Notes: generated from the letters alone by a model not told the origin. A DNA stretch of 64,000 nt from Diphasiastrum complanatum (GCA_029204225.1 CM055098.1:20594414-20658413), one strand, 5' to 3'. Counted from the stretch's first letter, positions 20,689 to 32,762 are shown. Numbers and translations are program-made.

Positions 20689-21352
20689 TGTGAAGGATTT
20701 CAGATCATTCAAGATCCAATCCATGTCCCTGATCTTTGGTTACAAAAAGGAGCAAACCAACAATCCTGCCAATGTAGAAAAATCAGCATCTACATACAAA
20801 ATGAGATGCAAACTCTAAGAGATATTGATCAAACATGAACCAAAACATAAAACATGTTTGTTCTATGTACAATTACAGTACCCTACTATATTTCACACGT
20901 GTGGAACCAAAAATAGCAAAATATGAGCATTCTACACACAAGATTGCAAGATATCACCAAGATAGTGCACCAATGAGTAGTAGAACCCAAAGAGAATCAT
21001 GTATAATGATGAAATGAGAGAGAGAAGGGAGAAGATGTGTCTCTCCACAAGTTACATCCTTTTATAGATTTTCCAAACCCTATTTGGCCACTTGGGTTTC
21101 CCTCCAAAATGTAAACCCTACTATTTTTGGGTCTAGATTCAATGTACCCAAAGTTCCAATTTGAATCTCTCTCAAACTCGACTACCAACTTTCCCACACT
21201 TTCAAAAAGTGTTTATTTAATTTATTTTAAACTGATATAACTTCAAAAAGTTTATCTCTAAGTCTAAAATGAATTTTGGCCTCTTATTGACAATTTACCA
21301 AAATATGACTAAACTAGACTAAACTAGACTAAACTAGTTGAAATCTCTCACA
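20689..21352 (-). repeat. LTR of element B, 3' copy (664 bp)
   Basis: On the minus strand it runs from TGTGAGAG to CCTTCACA. It contains a TATA-like 'ctataaaagg' near 21060 (minus strand), one CACACGTGTG palindrome (20894-20903) and a tandem of about three 'ctagactaaa' units near 21310-21336. The solo LTR at 59703-60352 belongs to the same family. Confidence 0.85.
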
Positions 21353-21529
21353 CTCCCTCTTCAACTAGTTTTGGCATAGTTTTGACAATAGAACTTTGAT
21401 CCAACTTTAGAATGATCTCCATCCTAAGTATAGATCTCCTTTTAAAGGTTCTAAAGTATCTTTCATAATTGATATAGAGAATAGTGTCTAAATTGGATGC
21501 TTCACTATTTCTTACATCAATTTTACACA

Positions 21530-22807
21530 TCAAGATATAACTAGAATATGAAGAACCAAATAGAATGTCAATGAAATGATTCCTCCATGCTTCAAACTTT
21601 GAACTATCTGGAAAATTACAGCAACCAAACAATAAATGTGAGTGATGGCCATTTGCTTGCTTGTCTCCTCCAACTTTGTCCTTTCTTGATATGTCTTCAC
21701 CATAAAACTCCATGAATGAGCCTCCATCACCATCTTGCCACAAGAAACCATCAGACCTTGGAAATCCATGAGTAGGTGAGTACATAAATGATGCAAATAT
21801 AGCACCACATGACTCCATAAACCAAGTAGGTTGTGCACTAGTCCATCTTCAATATCTACTTGACACAAGAAAATGACCATGAATTCACCAAAAATTGACA
21901 ATCTCCAAACATTGGCATCAAGTAGCTCAAAACTTGAGAGCTTGATCATGGATGAGTGATATAATGAGCCTCCAATAGCTTCATTTCCAACAGAAAAACC
22001 AGCCAAGAATTCTAGTACAACTCCAACAATAAGATATTGCAAGACAATGTAGCTAGTTTGTCCATATCTTGACAATTTGCACACATCCACATGAAATAGC
22101 TCAAACATGAGATAGAACAAGTAAAGTAAACTTGAACAACACTTTCTTGATTCTCCTTTGACCTTACTTGAGTCTTCAATAACCTGTAAAAATAAATCCA
22201 TAACATATACACCAAATAACCTTCCTTTGATGCTCTTGACTAGTTCCAAATGGCCACCTTTTCTTTTGTGTTGTTGAAGCCCTTGGAGACCAATCTCTTG
22301 ATCTTCCCCTCGAACATCAAAGTCATTAAAAAAAATTTGTTTTCCAGATCCATTACTTGCTTTTCTAGTATGAAAACCATGAAAACCAATATCCACTTGC
22401 ATAACATCATCTACACAAGAAGATTTTCCAAAACATGTGAGTAAAGCAAAGTGAGTCGCTTCCACTTGCTTACCTTTCTCTTGATCATCAAAGATATCAA
22501 AGATATGAATATCTTCAGACCTGAACCTCTGAAAATTCTCCCTCTCAAACATATGATCTAGATCCAACAAGAACTCATCAATGCTTGATCTCAAATTTCC
22601 ACAAAGGTTAGTGAAAACAATGTCACCAATGTCACCATCATAAATCGAAAGATAGATTTTAAACTTTCCATCCAACATGAAGTATAGTAGGTGAAGATGA
22701 GTATCAAACCTAATAAATCCAGCCTTCTTGAGTCCATAACAAACCTCAATAAGCTCACCAATGAGATCTCCCTTGCCTTGAAGAAATTGCCTCTCGATTT
22801 GCTCCAT
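21530..22807 (-). pseudogene. 425-codon open frame in element B, decayed RT at its start
   Basis: The first about 65 codons align by eye with copia reverse transcriptase: 'EVCYGLKKAG' stands for the YGLKQAP motif and 'IYDGDIGDIVFT' for YVDDLIFT, with the YVDD catalytic motif destroyed. A later 'SSLLYLFYLMFELFHVD' resembles the SLLYLTxTRPDI motif between RT and RNase H. The rest is hydrophobic and Cys/Leu-rich with no recognised domain. Despite its length I judge it a relic rather than a functional gene. Confidence 0.5.
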
Positions 22808-22950
22808 GTAGTCTTCTCCAAGTTACCAACCTTATGCCATCTTGATCATGAGTGATCAATTCACAATCATAGAATCCTTTGAGTTGATGAAGAGATGTGA
22901 GATCCATGCCTTGTATCTTCCCAAGAACCAATCTTCCATTGCTCTTTCCT

Positions 22951-23300
22951 TCATAAGGCTTGAAAGAGTTGCCTCCTAAGGGTAAGCACTCTTGATGTAG
23001 ACTTGGATTCATAAAACTTCTTTAAAGCTTCCCAAGCCTCCAAAGATGATGTGCACTTACCAAATTCCTTGAGAAGCTCATTGGTAACATTTATCTTAAT
23101 CATGTGTAAAGCTCTTTTAGCTCTCTTGTCATACCTCACTTGATCTTGAGGTGCTTGAATCCTCTCCTCCACACCTGCAACAATCTCCATCAACTCATTC
23201 ATCTCCAATAAGGACTCCATCCTCACCTTCCAAGTACAATAGTTGATTGAGGTAAGCCTATCATTGCTCTACAACATAAAGCCTCCACTTGTAGCCATGT
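22951..23300 (-). pseudogene. Element B gag fragment
   Basis: The start is ATG at about 23300 (MATSGGFML, then a stop), followed by 'MESLLEMNELMEIVAGVEER', a basic stretch, 'LHMIKINVTNELLKEFGKC' and 'YESKSTSRVLTLRRQLFQAL'. This is the N-terminal half of a UBN2-type copia gag. The domain ends abruptly at about 22951. Confidence 0.75.
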
Positions 23301-23885
23301 TGAAGTGTCATGATCTTCTTCTTTCAACCCATTCCAATGCACAAAGCACTCTCTTGAATGTCAACAAATGAACTCAAGAAGAAATCACAAAGATATGGAA
23401 CCTCTCAAATCTCTTCTAGCACTTCTAACTAGAAAATCAACACATAGAATAGTGAAATTTTGATCAACCTATGATCTATCCTCAATATAATGATTCTTTC
23501 CACTTCCTAAGATTGAAACACATCACATGAAGTTCAGTAACCTCACAAACTAGAGATCCAATCAAAATTAGGGTTTTGAAAAAATCACAAAAAATTGAAT
23601 ATCTCAAATTCTACATGCAATTTCTAGAAACTTGATATATCTTCTTGTAGACTTCAAAGAGACTTCCTAATGCACCCAAAGTCATCAAAATCCAGTAAGC
23701 CAAGTGTGAAATCGGAATTGATCAAGTATATAACCCTATATTGAGTTTTGACCTACAAAAGATCAATTATACACATGCAAAAATGCTAACTTTTGAGTAG
23801 AGATCAATCTAGCATGCTCTAGCATTAGTGACTCCTCCAAATCCTTGCTAAAGATGGCTGATCCTTTCATAAAAAAAAAAAAAAT

Positions 23886-23898
23886 AGCTCTGATACCA
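23886..23898 (-). promoter_or_regulatory. Primer-binding site, initiator tRNA-Met type (element B)
   Basis: The plus strand reads agctctgatacca; its complement TGGTATCAGAGCT is the standard plant copia primer site. It abuts the LTR end at 23899. Confidence 0.92.
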
Positions 23899-24179
23899 TG
23901 TGAAGGTTTTTAGATCATTCAAGATCCAATCCATGTCCCTGATCTTTGGTTACAAAAAGGAGCAAACCAACAATCCTGCCAATGTAGAAAAATCAGCATC
24001 TACATACAAAATGAGATGCAAACTCTAAGAGATATTGATCAAACATGAACCAAAACATAAAATATGTTTGATGTCTGTACAATTACAGTACCCTACTATA
24101 TTTCACAAGTGTGGAACCATAAATAGCAAAATATGAACATTCTACACACAAGATTGCAAGATATCACCCATCCCTCACA
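23899..24179 (-). repeat. LTR of element B, 5' copy with internal deletion (281 bp)
   Basis: It aligns with 20689-20965 and then jumps to the terminal CTCACA, so about 380 bp of the U3 side (including the TATA region) is lost while the very end is kept. Confidence 0.85.
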
Positions 24180-24500
24180 GTAGTTACGTGAGTGATTTAT
24201 GGTAGATGTTTCATGAACATGACAATATCAGGCTACTAGATTATGCCTTTTGTAAGTGTAGTAGACTTGAATGAAAGGAGATTCTACTTACTGAAAATCT
24301 CAACGAAGTAACCATGTCTATAATCCTTTTTGATAAGTAATAGAGTAAAAGCTTTTGATAGGATGAAGATCTGCTGCGTACATTGGTAATGATTGTGATT
24401 TAATGTGTCTTTTGCTTTCACGCTTTAGACTTAACACTAGGTCCCAAACACACACTGTTTCAGTTGGACACAATCAAAACTCAAAGCTACAAGCTCGTGG
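24180..24500 (+). mobile_element. Copia A 3' LTR, second part, with right TSD of element B
   Basis: GTAGT (24180-24184) is the right target-site duplication. The sequence after it should be the continuation of the copia A LTR interrupted at 20688. Its right end is not defined; nothing coding is seen. Confidence 0.45.
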
Positions 24501-24575
24501 ATATGGAGCCTAGGTCCTCAAGACATTGTATTTCAGTTAATTACACACCCAAAACTCAGAGCTACAATTGTAAGT
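24440..24575. repeat. Imperfect 71-bp tandem duplication
   Basis: A unit starting 'aggtcccaaacacac' and ending 'aactcaaagctacaa' is repeated as 'aggtcctcaagacat'...'aactcagagctacaa', with about 75-80% identity by eye. Confidence 0.6.
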
Positions 24576-24579
24576 AGGC

Positions 24580-25902
24580 AACTAGACTAACTATCAAACT
24601 GACTAAATATGATGTTTGACAACTCAAGTTTGTAGTCTTATGTACGTAGTCTTCCACAACACCTTAGTCAAATGAAGAAACCAAAACTTTGTAACCTGAA
24701 ACGTAGCAATTTTAGGGCGTTCAGCAAACATCATCAAGGGAGAAAGATCAAATATATTTTAGTGGAAAAGTGTTCTTGTAAGATCAGGCACCACTCGTCT
24801 TTCATGTTGTCTATCATTACCACGGAAGTACTTGGACCAAGTAACGGTGCCACCAGTGCACCAAATTATCATCCATCGTCTAACACACATTGGAAACCGA
24901 AAGTGTCTCCTCCCAAAACCCTAGATAGATGATTTTAATGTCGCCTGCGCCTATTATCAGTCACCCATCCAATAGAATAGAGCAACCATATGTGGCCTAG
25001 GCATGTCATATGGGGATGAGCTCTCTCATGATGCATGCATGCTCCTCTCTCAAATGGTGAGTACGAAGAGCCTCACGTGTTGGGGGTCTCCAAGTGGCAT
25101 CACAAAGTTGCAATCTCCCTCAGAATGTCTTGAAAGATGGTGGTGTTGGCCAATGCATTTAAATGCAAGGTATCTACTATTAAAAAATAAGCGTGTAAGT
25201 CTAGTGGTTGCCTCATGGTGTGTCTGTTGCCACCTTGTAGGCACTGTGGTCTATCGATATTTGCCCACCTTGTTCTGTGTAGGTGCATGTGGTCATGGCC
25301 TGACTCTAGGGCATGTGTGTGCTCGATGAAAAAGTCTCTCTTGTAGATGATGGCCATACTGTTGTTGTTGATGATGGTCGTGATGGGCCTGGCTCTGCTG
25401 ATGAAGTCTCTAATGGCCTTGCTACCGATAGACTTGGCTGTGATGGCCCTGCTGCTGCTATTGATGTTGCTATTGATGGAGGCCATGATGGCTTTGCGCC
25501 GCTAGAAGTACAATCTATTCTGTGTAGATGCCAAAAAGTCAATAGAGTGAAAATCTTTCAAGTAGTTTGTTTTTGGGTATACTGTGGGGATAAAGATAAA
25601 TATATTCTTTGCAAATTACTCAAGCCACTTGTCGTTGACTCTTGATATTGTGTCTTTGATCTAGCAAGATCGTTTTCTACGTCCTATGGATCAGGCATAA
25701 CTTTAGAGAAACACCAATGAGTTGAGTCTTTTTTGAGATCAGGGAAGTAGATAGTTGGATTGAGAAAAAAGAATTTGTTGTAAATCATCAATTATTTGTA
25801 TACACGTAAGTAATTCTACGATCTTAAGCTCCGTAAGAGTTGATCTAAAGTGCCCTTGAAATATGTTGTAAGGCAAATTCAAACCACAAATGCATAAAAT
25901 AT
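24580..25902. other. No gene identified; GC-richer cryptic repeat at 25340-25510
   Basis: The region has open frames on both strands but none with a recognisable motif. At 25340-25510 units such as 'gatggcc.tgctg' recur, giving an Asp/Gly/Ala-rich frame on one strand and a Ser/Ala/Pro-rich one on the other; I read this as a cryptic minisatellite. Confidence 0.35.
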
Positions 25903-26235
25903 TTATTCTATTGATAGTGTCGTTACTATGTCATCTTCTGAGTGGGATCGAATTTCTTCATAAGCTTCCTCTGCAGCTACAAACATGTCGTCTGCTAATC
26001 CAAATATTTCAAAAGCGAGATGTAGAGCTACAATATTCATGTCATGGTTCACATCTAAAACTTCTACACCTGCACCATCTAATTCTGAATCTTCCTCTAA
26101 TGCTGAAGTCGCATCTATAGAATAATATTCTACCGTTGCATTGTAATTCAGATCTTCTTCTTCAATGATTGCACTATCTTCTAAGTATTGTTCTATCGAT
26201 GTGTCATCTTCGTACTCTTCCTCTATGTTGAGCAT
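25903..26235 (-). pseudogene. Acidic ORF, third copy (C-terminal part)
   Basis: The minus frame reads 'EEEYEDDTSIEQYLEDSAII' and 'EEEDLNYNATVEYYSIDATS', matching the end of the acidic ORF at 38870-39010 residue by residue with scattered changes. Unlike the other copies it continues past 'SALEEDSELD' into 'GAGVEVLDVNHDMNIVALHL' and 'FEIFGLADDMFVAAEEAYEE' to a stop. It therefore probably shows the original C-terminus of the family. Its N-terminal part is missing upstream (only non-coding sequence beyond 26236). Confidence 0.65.
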
Positions 26236-27610
26236 ACCATAATAGTCTACAAATTTCTATTTTCCTAATTTCTTTTTCCTCTAATGATGACAAATAGCAT
26301 ATGTTTGAGCATATGCAGTGTGTTATGTTTGTTTGGTCAACCTATAATTTTCTTTCAACACTGACTTGTCCCTAGAACAAAGTTCTCCTCCTTTGTCTTC
26401 CGTGCAACCATGTCGGCCATGTTTCTATGATGAACTCAACATCTATGACCATCACTTGATATCCCACCTACCGTGGCTACCATGATTGTATCGACAACTA
26501 CCTTCCAAAACCATCATTTTGGCACCATGATGTTTCTTAGCTATGAAGGAACTGTTAGTTTTACTATCCCAAAATCCCATACTTACTTGGCACTCTCTGA
26601 TTATGCTCAATAGCCACTAAAGGTTTCAAGTACATGTGGGCTGGGGCTAATAAAATTGCAAAATTTATGTACTTTGTGAGCATCTACCCAAAATGCAGAT
26701 ACTTAAGACAGTTGTAGCATGGATTAACAGATAGAAACATATGTGCATCTTTCCAAGAACAACAAATACAGATCGTAGTAGTGAAAAAAACAATAATGTT
26801 GAAATTTCTTGAAGGTCCAAAGTATGTGCACAACTTCTAGTGTATAAGAGAAAACCATGAGGGACTATAGTGCTGATGCAAATGTTGTTGTTGGTATTGA
26901 TTATATCACACAAAATTTCTCCTTCCATTCTTACGTGCGACCAAGGGGAATCAAGTCAAAAATGACACTCACACTCAGTACCTTCAAAAAAAAAAAAGAC
27001 ATCTTGTTTCATCCATAAGAAACTAGTGCATTGTTGTCATCAGGATCAAGAGGACACTGGTATCAACGTGAGCTATATTCTCTGATAATATCAGATATCT
27101 CATCAAACAAGAAGCCTTAGCTAAACTATGATCTATTAAACTGACTAGGGGAAGGTGAAGAGAAAGGTAGTCCATTAATGCTTACTCAAAAATGTTGCAA
27201 TTGCCATGCTCGTACCTGATCACTCTCCAAATATGGGACTTGAATCACCCTCTTCCATGCCCTAGACCTCCTTATCCTACACCACAAAAGAGGCAACATG
27301 TGAAGAAGAACTCGAAAGTTTTGCACATTGGGATAATTTTTATGAATTGCTTAAGGCATCCTAAGCTCAAGAAGAATGAAAGAGATTTATTGGGTGTGAA
27401 TGCAGTGATGGCATTCACAAAATTTGCTTACCAGCTCCTCAAAATTCTACAGAAGATGGATCTCAGCCCCTCCCCCACCTTTCTAGATAAGTGAGCTATG
27501 GAAACCTGTTGGAAGAGCCAGAAAATGTAATGCACTCCAAGCGCCCCAATCCACGGAACATGCCAACAATGAATTATCCCACACAATGTGTGCTCGGGCA
27601 ATGTCACAGC
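26236..27610. other. No gene identified
   Basis: AT-rich sequence with short open frames, an A11 run near 26987, and no repeat or transposon hallmark that I can see. Confidence 0.4.
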
Positions 27611-27616
27611 AGCCCG

Positions 27617-27995
27617 ATGTTGCTTATACAATGTATAGTTAACAATGTGGTATCTTGTGCCTTTACATTTCAAAAAAAAAAAATAGCAAAGGGGGCAACC
27701 CTAAACTAGAAAACAACAAATGTAGGCCATGGGTTTTTGTTTTTTGTATGTGTACAAAAGCACCATGTGTCATCTGGGGCTTTTTATATTGTTCATGTAG
27801 CAATGTATTTTAACTACATCTCCTTTTTATGGGCTTACGTTGGGTTTTGTTGCTTATACAACATACAGTTGACAATGTGGTATCTTGTGCCTTTTCATTC
27901 CAAAAACAAAAAAAATAACCAGTAAAGAGGACAACCCTAAAGCAAAAAACAACAAATGTAGGCCATGGGTTTTTGTTTTTAAAATGAAAAATGTA
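27617..27995. repeat. Tandem direct duplication, about 135-bp units spaced 235 bp
   Basis: 'gttgcttatacaa' through 'caatgtggtatcttgtgcctttacatttc', an A-run, and 'aacaacaaatgtaggccatg' followed by 'ggtttttgttttt' occur at about 27617-27750 and again at about 27858-27990 with few changes. Confidence 0.85.
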
Positions 27996-27999
27996 ATTG

Positions 28000-28910
28000 C
28001 ATATAAACATGCACATGCAACTTGACACAGTGCACACAACACATGCATGCATATAGTTCACATCTAGACTTTTTCATTAGTATTGCCAATGTGACTATCT
28101 CATAGACACAATTACAGAACGTCTACACCAGAATCCACCAACACAATATAAAAAATCATGATAATATTTAGCTATCAATCTACACTCATGTTGCAAGTAC
28201 ACTAACTTGAAAGCAACTATAATGAAATCATGTTGCAGTAAGGGGATCAATGATCAACTCTAAACCCTAAAGTCATCGTATAAGAAGAGATGTGCTAAGC
28301 AAGCCATCATAGTATATTTTATCATTCTCCTTGCTTTGTTACTCAGTTTCAAAAATCTTTGTTCACACAATAATTTTTTGACAACTTGGAGTCCAAGCAA
28401 ATGTTTTGAATGAGATCAAACAATAGCTTGTTGTAATCATATTGCTAGCAATCCATATGACAAATCCAAAACATTTGCAAGCTATTCAATGTTAACTCAA
28501 TTGTGACTATCATTCTGTGACCTTCTTGTATTTTCCAAAAATAATAAAGATAACCATATATTTGAAAAATATATAATCAAGTCAACAATAACACTTCTAT
28601 CCGACAATTCAATGTCCGATAGTGCAAACATTGTGAAATAAGACTATAAGGTTGTCACGATTTAAAAGCAAAATTTCCAAAACACTACTTTAAGATCCAC
28701 CAGTGCTTTGCTCTTTGAACTTAAAAAAGTTTCATCAAGCCTCAAAGTCAAAGACAGTGTTTCAAGTTAGGTGATTGAATTGGCAATTGTAGTCAATGCC
28801 AATTGCCTCAAATGACAACCCTAAATAAATGCTTATTTTGTTGGAAACTAAAAGTTTTAAGGCCGAGACTGCATTTGAGATATTTTTTCAGAAAAACCTC
28901 CCAACAATAT

Positions 28911-28912
<2 letters not shown>
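28000..28912. other. No gene identified
   Basis: AT-rich, no open frame of note, no repeat structure noticed. Confidence 0.4.

Positions 28913-28943
<31 letters not shown>
28913..28943. repeat. (GA)n microsatellite
   Basis: About 15 uninterrupted GA units. Confidence 0.95.
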
Positions 28944-28947
<4 letters not shown>

Positions 28948-29104
28948 TGCCACTTCTAAAGAGCAAAAACAGTTGATTCTCTCAGCAAATAGGGTTGTTA
29001 CCGAGTACATGCTTTATCGCAAGAATTGTTAATCATCCCTTTCTAGCATATCGCCACTCTTGGTATGCTTTGCTGCTCACAGGTGGGACTGCGCTCGTAG
29101 GTGG

Positions 29105-29275
<171 letters not shown>

Positions 29276-29639
29276 CTTTGATATCGTGACAGGAAAGTAC
29301 TCGACATTGAGATAAAATTATTGTTGCCAAATTCTTATATTTTTTCAAATTTTTTTGTTTGCCCTAAAGCTCGCGAAAGTCACAAAATCACCAATTTGCT
29401 CGCTGTCAAAAGCTCACTCAAAAACCATGCCCCTAGATATCTCAATGGATTAATGCAAAAAGTTCAAAGTTTTTTTCGGATGGATCACCAAGTCTAATCC
29501 AAGATAGCTTTTGATGTCGACGTTAAATTATTCCTCTACACTTGATCACCAAGTTTGATCCAAGGTAGCCTTAAATATTGTCCAAGTTCAATTAATTAGA
29601 TCTATTTATACAAAGTTGAAATTAATTGTATAATGTCAA

Positions 29640-30133
29640 AAAAGAAAGACAACAAAAGTAATTGCCACAAAATTATACAAGAAATTAAACAAGAAATTGG
29701 CGTTGGTGCCCGACATTTCCTGAATGGACAGGTTCCTGAGAAAAATCCCTCACGGGCGTCGAAATTTTGAGGGCACCCTGGCACATGGGCACTCGTGGGT
29801 CCCAGGCAGCGCGACATAGTTCCCGGTTGGCAACCCATGGCTCCGAGCAGCACCCCCGGGTCCAGAGCAACTACCCATGGCTCTTGGGGCCCCGAGGCCC
29901 CGGGCAGCCTCTTGGGCATCCCAGGGAATGGGCCTAGGGTTCTCGGCCAAGTTCGGTGCTGAGTACCGGACAGAGTTTTAGTTGTGTGTTCAAGGCATCT
30001 TGCTTACAAGTAGAAATAGTGATAACCCCATTTGTTTTGCATGCATCTTCAAGGCTCCTAGGTTTGAGCCCTACTTCCCATGCTACAAACGACTTAGGAG
30101 GAGAAGGTAGAATCCTCCAACTTCTTGACAACA
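29640..30133 (+). mobile_element. Putative gypsy 5' LTR (partly GC-rich)
   Basis: This segment ends ...GACAACA immediately before a T and an Asp-type primer-binding site, as expected for a 5' LTR. 29690-29950 is markedly GC-rich, with repeated 'cccatggctc' and 'ccccg' phrases, unlike everything around it. It does not visibly match the gypsy LTR at 37.2-38.2 kb, so it may belong to a different element. The left end is uncertain. Confidence 0.45.
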
Positions 30134-30134
30134 T

Positions 30135-30153
30135 TGGCACCATTGCCGGGGAG
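30135..30153 (+). promoter_or_regulatory. Primer-binding site, tRNA-Asp-like (gypsy)
   Basis: TGGCACCATTGCCGGGGAG resembles the TGGCGCCGTTGCCGGGGA site of plant Tat/Athila elements with two substitutions. Its position fits a forward gypsy element whose gag starts at 32033. Confidence 0.65.
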
Positions 30154-32032
30154 CCAAATGCTTGCTAACTTTTATTGTTTTTTTTATTTTTCTACTTTCT
30201 TTGTTGTAGAGACTGGTCACTAGTTTTTACTGGTTACTTTGCAAATTTTTTTATGACTACTATGCTTGTGGTTTGGGTGTTTTTTGGCTTATGTATATGA
30301 GGAACTATCATGAAACTATCATTCCCCCACAAGACAGTGCAAAAAACATCCTTCAAACTAATTTTTAAACCATCATAAATCTGCCTCCCCAAATCTGACT
30401 GTGGCAGCTTCACAAAACTGCCAAACAGGGTCTTGAATCCCCAACTGATGTTTGGGGGCCTAAATCTTGTCAACTTGCCTCTCCCTCTTCATTGAAGATA
30501 AAATAGACTTTGAACTACCATCTATCAGAGGGGCGAGCCAAAATAGTAAGATCTGAAGATTTTACTCAGAAAAAACACCATGGACTTGTTTTGGTTCCCC
30601 AGAGCTCCAAATCTACTCAACTTGGCTCGCCTAACTCAAATTAGAGAGACAACTACTTGCTGAAGATTGTATCCAAAGGGCAAGCCAAGAGCTTGCACCA
30701 TTGCCGAGATATCTGACTTCAAAGTTTTTGAGAAACTTACCTCCCCCCTGCCTCCTTCACCATTGACAGACCTTATTAAGCCCAGTAGACTATCCAAAGG
30801 GCGAGCCAAGAGCCCAAGTACTCATCATTCTAGATTGAAAAGTGTGAAAATCCTAATTTTTGCACTAAACAGCCTGCCAACTGGGATTCAAGAATTGATA
30901 AATCCCAAAGTGTCATATCTCACTTCTCTCTCAAGCTCTTGGTTCTCCTATTTGTAGGTTGCATTCCCCACTCAAGACGAGCTTAACTTGAGTCAAGAGA
31001 GCCAAGACACCCAAAGCATCAGCCATAAAGTCAAAAAAATCCAATATTTACTATTTTTGGCCTACATTCTTCACTTTTGGATATGTTGGCTCGCCTCTTT
31101 CACATTGATAGATCTCACTGAGTTTATACACTTTCCAGAGGGCAAGACAAGAGCCCAACTACCCATCATGTTGCACTAAAAAGTCTAAAAATCCTGATTT
31201 TTGCACTTTTTGGGATCCCCAATCTGATAGACTTTTTGTGAGTGTCATATCTCATTGTTCCCTCAAGGTCTTAGTTCGCCTATTTGCCTTCAATTTTGGA
31301 TATTTTGACTCACCTCTTTCAGATGTGAGAGATCAAATACATGTCTTGACATCCCTAGAAGGGCAAGCCATACCTCCCAAAGGATCCATAGATTTGGACT
31401 TTTTTCACTCCTAGCTTCCTACAATCCCAAAATCACCCCAGCACTCCAAAATTTGATATCTTGACTCCCCCCTTGGGTATAAGCTACATCCATCCACCCT
31501 TTATCACTGGCCAAAGAAGAGATTTGAAAACCTCATCCTATCTCCAACCATCACACTTTTTGTTTTCACCCAGCTACACTGCTAGAATTTCCTTCCCATT
31601 TTGGGATCTCAAATCTGCAAGACCGTTTGTGAATCCCAAATCTACAATCCCCAATCCTCCAAATTCCCATATTCACGTTCCCCATTCCCATTTTAAATCC
31701 CCAGATTTGCTTCCCTCATTCACTCTCTGACAATCCCCAAATCCACATGTCTTGAGACTTGTTACGAATCCCAGATCTGCATTTCCCAATTCCATCTTCC
31801 AAAGCTTACATTCGTACATTCCCTATCTCACATTCCCATAGTTTGAATTCTTGGATCCCCAAACAAGATACTTTTCTAAGCTGCGAACTTAGACAAGATC
31901 TCTTGTCTGGATGCAGCTAAGATCAGGTCGAAGGACTAAATCTAGGATCTTGAGAGAGGAAGAAAGTTCACTTGGAGACCAAGAACCATCAACTAGCCCT
32001 CCCAACCCCAGAATCTCCAAGAGCAGTTCAAC
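30154..32032 (+). mobile_element. Gypsy G2 leader with recurring GGGCGAGCCAAGAG motifs
   Basis: This is a non-coding 1.9-kb leader before gag. The phrase 'ccaaagggcgagccaagagc' or variants occurs near 30525, 30676, 30790, 31133 and 31363, and its inverse 'ttggctcgcct' near 30622, 31087 and 31272. 31170-31870 is repeated inverted at 57586-58275, the leader of G3. Open frames inside it (for example 31461-31730) are conserved in that partner only as noncoding sequence would be, so I do not call a gene. Confidence 0.6.
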
Positions 32033-32690
32033 ATGGCTGCCAATAATCCAAACCAACCTCAAGAGAATCTAGTACCACCCGAGGAACCACCTGGAGCCCA
32101 AAGGATCCCCAATCCATTAGCCTTTGTTGTACCACTACTTGGAGCCATTCCACATAATCAACGAGCTCCTAGACTCGATCTGCCATGATACGATGGTACT
32201 ATTGACCCAGCATGCTACCTTTAGATCTATGAGGAAGCATGTGAAGTCTATGGAGAGACAACTCCAGAAGAAAAACTCCGACTCTTTAGTATAACCCTCA
32301 CTGATGCCCTTCGCGAGTGGTATTTCAACCTTGGGCGTCACGAACGAAACGAGTGGGAATCACTCAAGGACTCCTTTGTTAAGAGGTTCAAATCATCCAG
32401 ATTCCTTTAACGCCCATTTTTATTGCTTAGTAACATCAAAATGAGAAAGGATGAGAGTGTACGCGATTACATCGAACGACTCAAACGTCTTAAGACTGAA
32501 TGCCATGCCCCTTAGCACTGATCAGGCCGTGCTCATATGGTTCATGGCTGGCCTCCCGAAATCTATCCGACATGAACTTAGACCTCCAGAATCCTATGCT
32601 ACCTTACGTGATGCTATGGATGATGCCATCCGCGAAGAGGATGAAGGCTCCGATGAAGAATACGAATCCCAATGTTTGTGAGCCATTGTC
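32033..32690 (+). pseudogene. Gypsy G2 gag, capsid part (broken)
   Basis: ATG at 32033 opens MAANNPNQPQENL. The frame continues through 'IPHNQRAPRLDLP', a stop, 'YDGTIDP', another stop, then the Retrotrans_gag core 'LRLFSITLTDALREWYFNLG' and 'ESLKDSFVKRFK'. A third stop precedes 'NIKMRKDESVRDYIERLK' and, after a frame change, 'GLPKSIRHEL' and 'AMDDAIREEDEG'. At least three nonsense changes and a frameshift make it non-functional. It is the virus-like-particle structural protein of the element. Confidence 0.85.
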
Positions 32691-32762
32691 TCTGACCAAA
32701 GCCATAGATCTCAAGGTGAAGGGTCCTCTGCCACTATTGCCACACAATTGTTATAGCAATTT

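Larger units (their letters stand above)
20689..24179 (-). mobile_element. Ty1/copia element B (reverse), 3.49 kb, nested in copia A
   Basis: The element is bounded by LTRs at 20689-21352 and 23899-24179 with TSD GTAGT. A primer site complementary to initiator tRNA-Met lies at 23886-23898, and a polypurine tract (GAAGAGGGAG on the minus strand) abuts the 3' LTR at 21353. Gag starts near 23300 on the minus strand and includes 'ALHMIKINVTNELLKEFGKC' and 'SKSTSRVLTLRRQ'. A decayed RT piece follows (CYGLKKA near 22735; IYDGDIGDIVFT near 22640). Zinc knuckle, protease and integrase are missing, so the element is non-autonomous. Confidence 0.88.

Noticed and set aside
25003-25645. Forward frames of 108 and 110 codons
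   Set aside because: Low-complexity composition and no recognisable domain; the opposite strand is equally open.
27192-27494. 100-codon forward frame with Pro-rich and Lys-rich parts
   Set aside because: No family recognised, no splice or promoter context, partly overlapped by opposite-strand frames.
29602-30168. Pro/Gly/Ala-rich frames in the GC-rich island
   Set aside because: Open frames arise from high GC; all three frames are open and the region looks like an LTR.
31461-31730. 89-codon frame conserved at 57712-57981 (minus)
   Set aside because: It lies in the gypsy leader, where all sequence is conserved between the two copies; no domain, and differences do not favour silent sites by eye.
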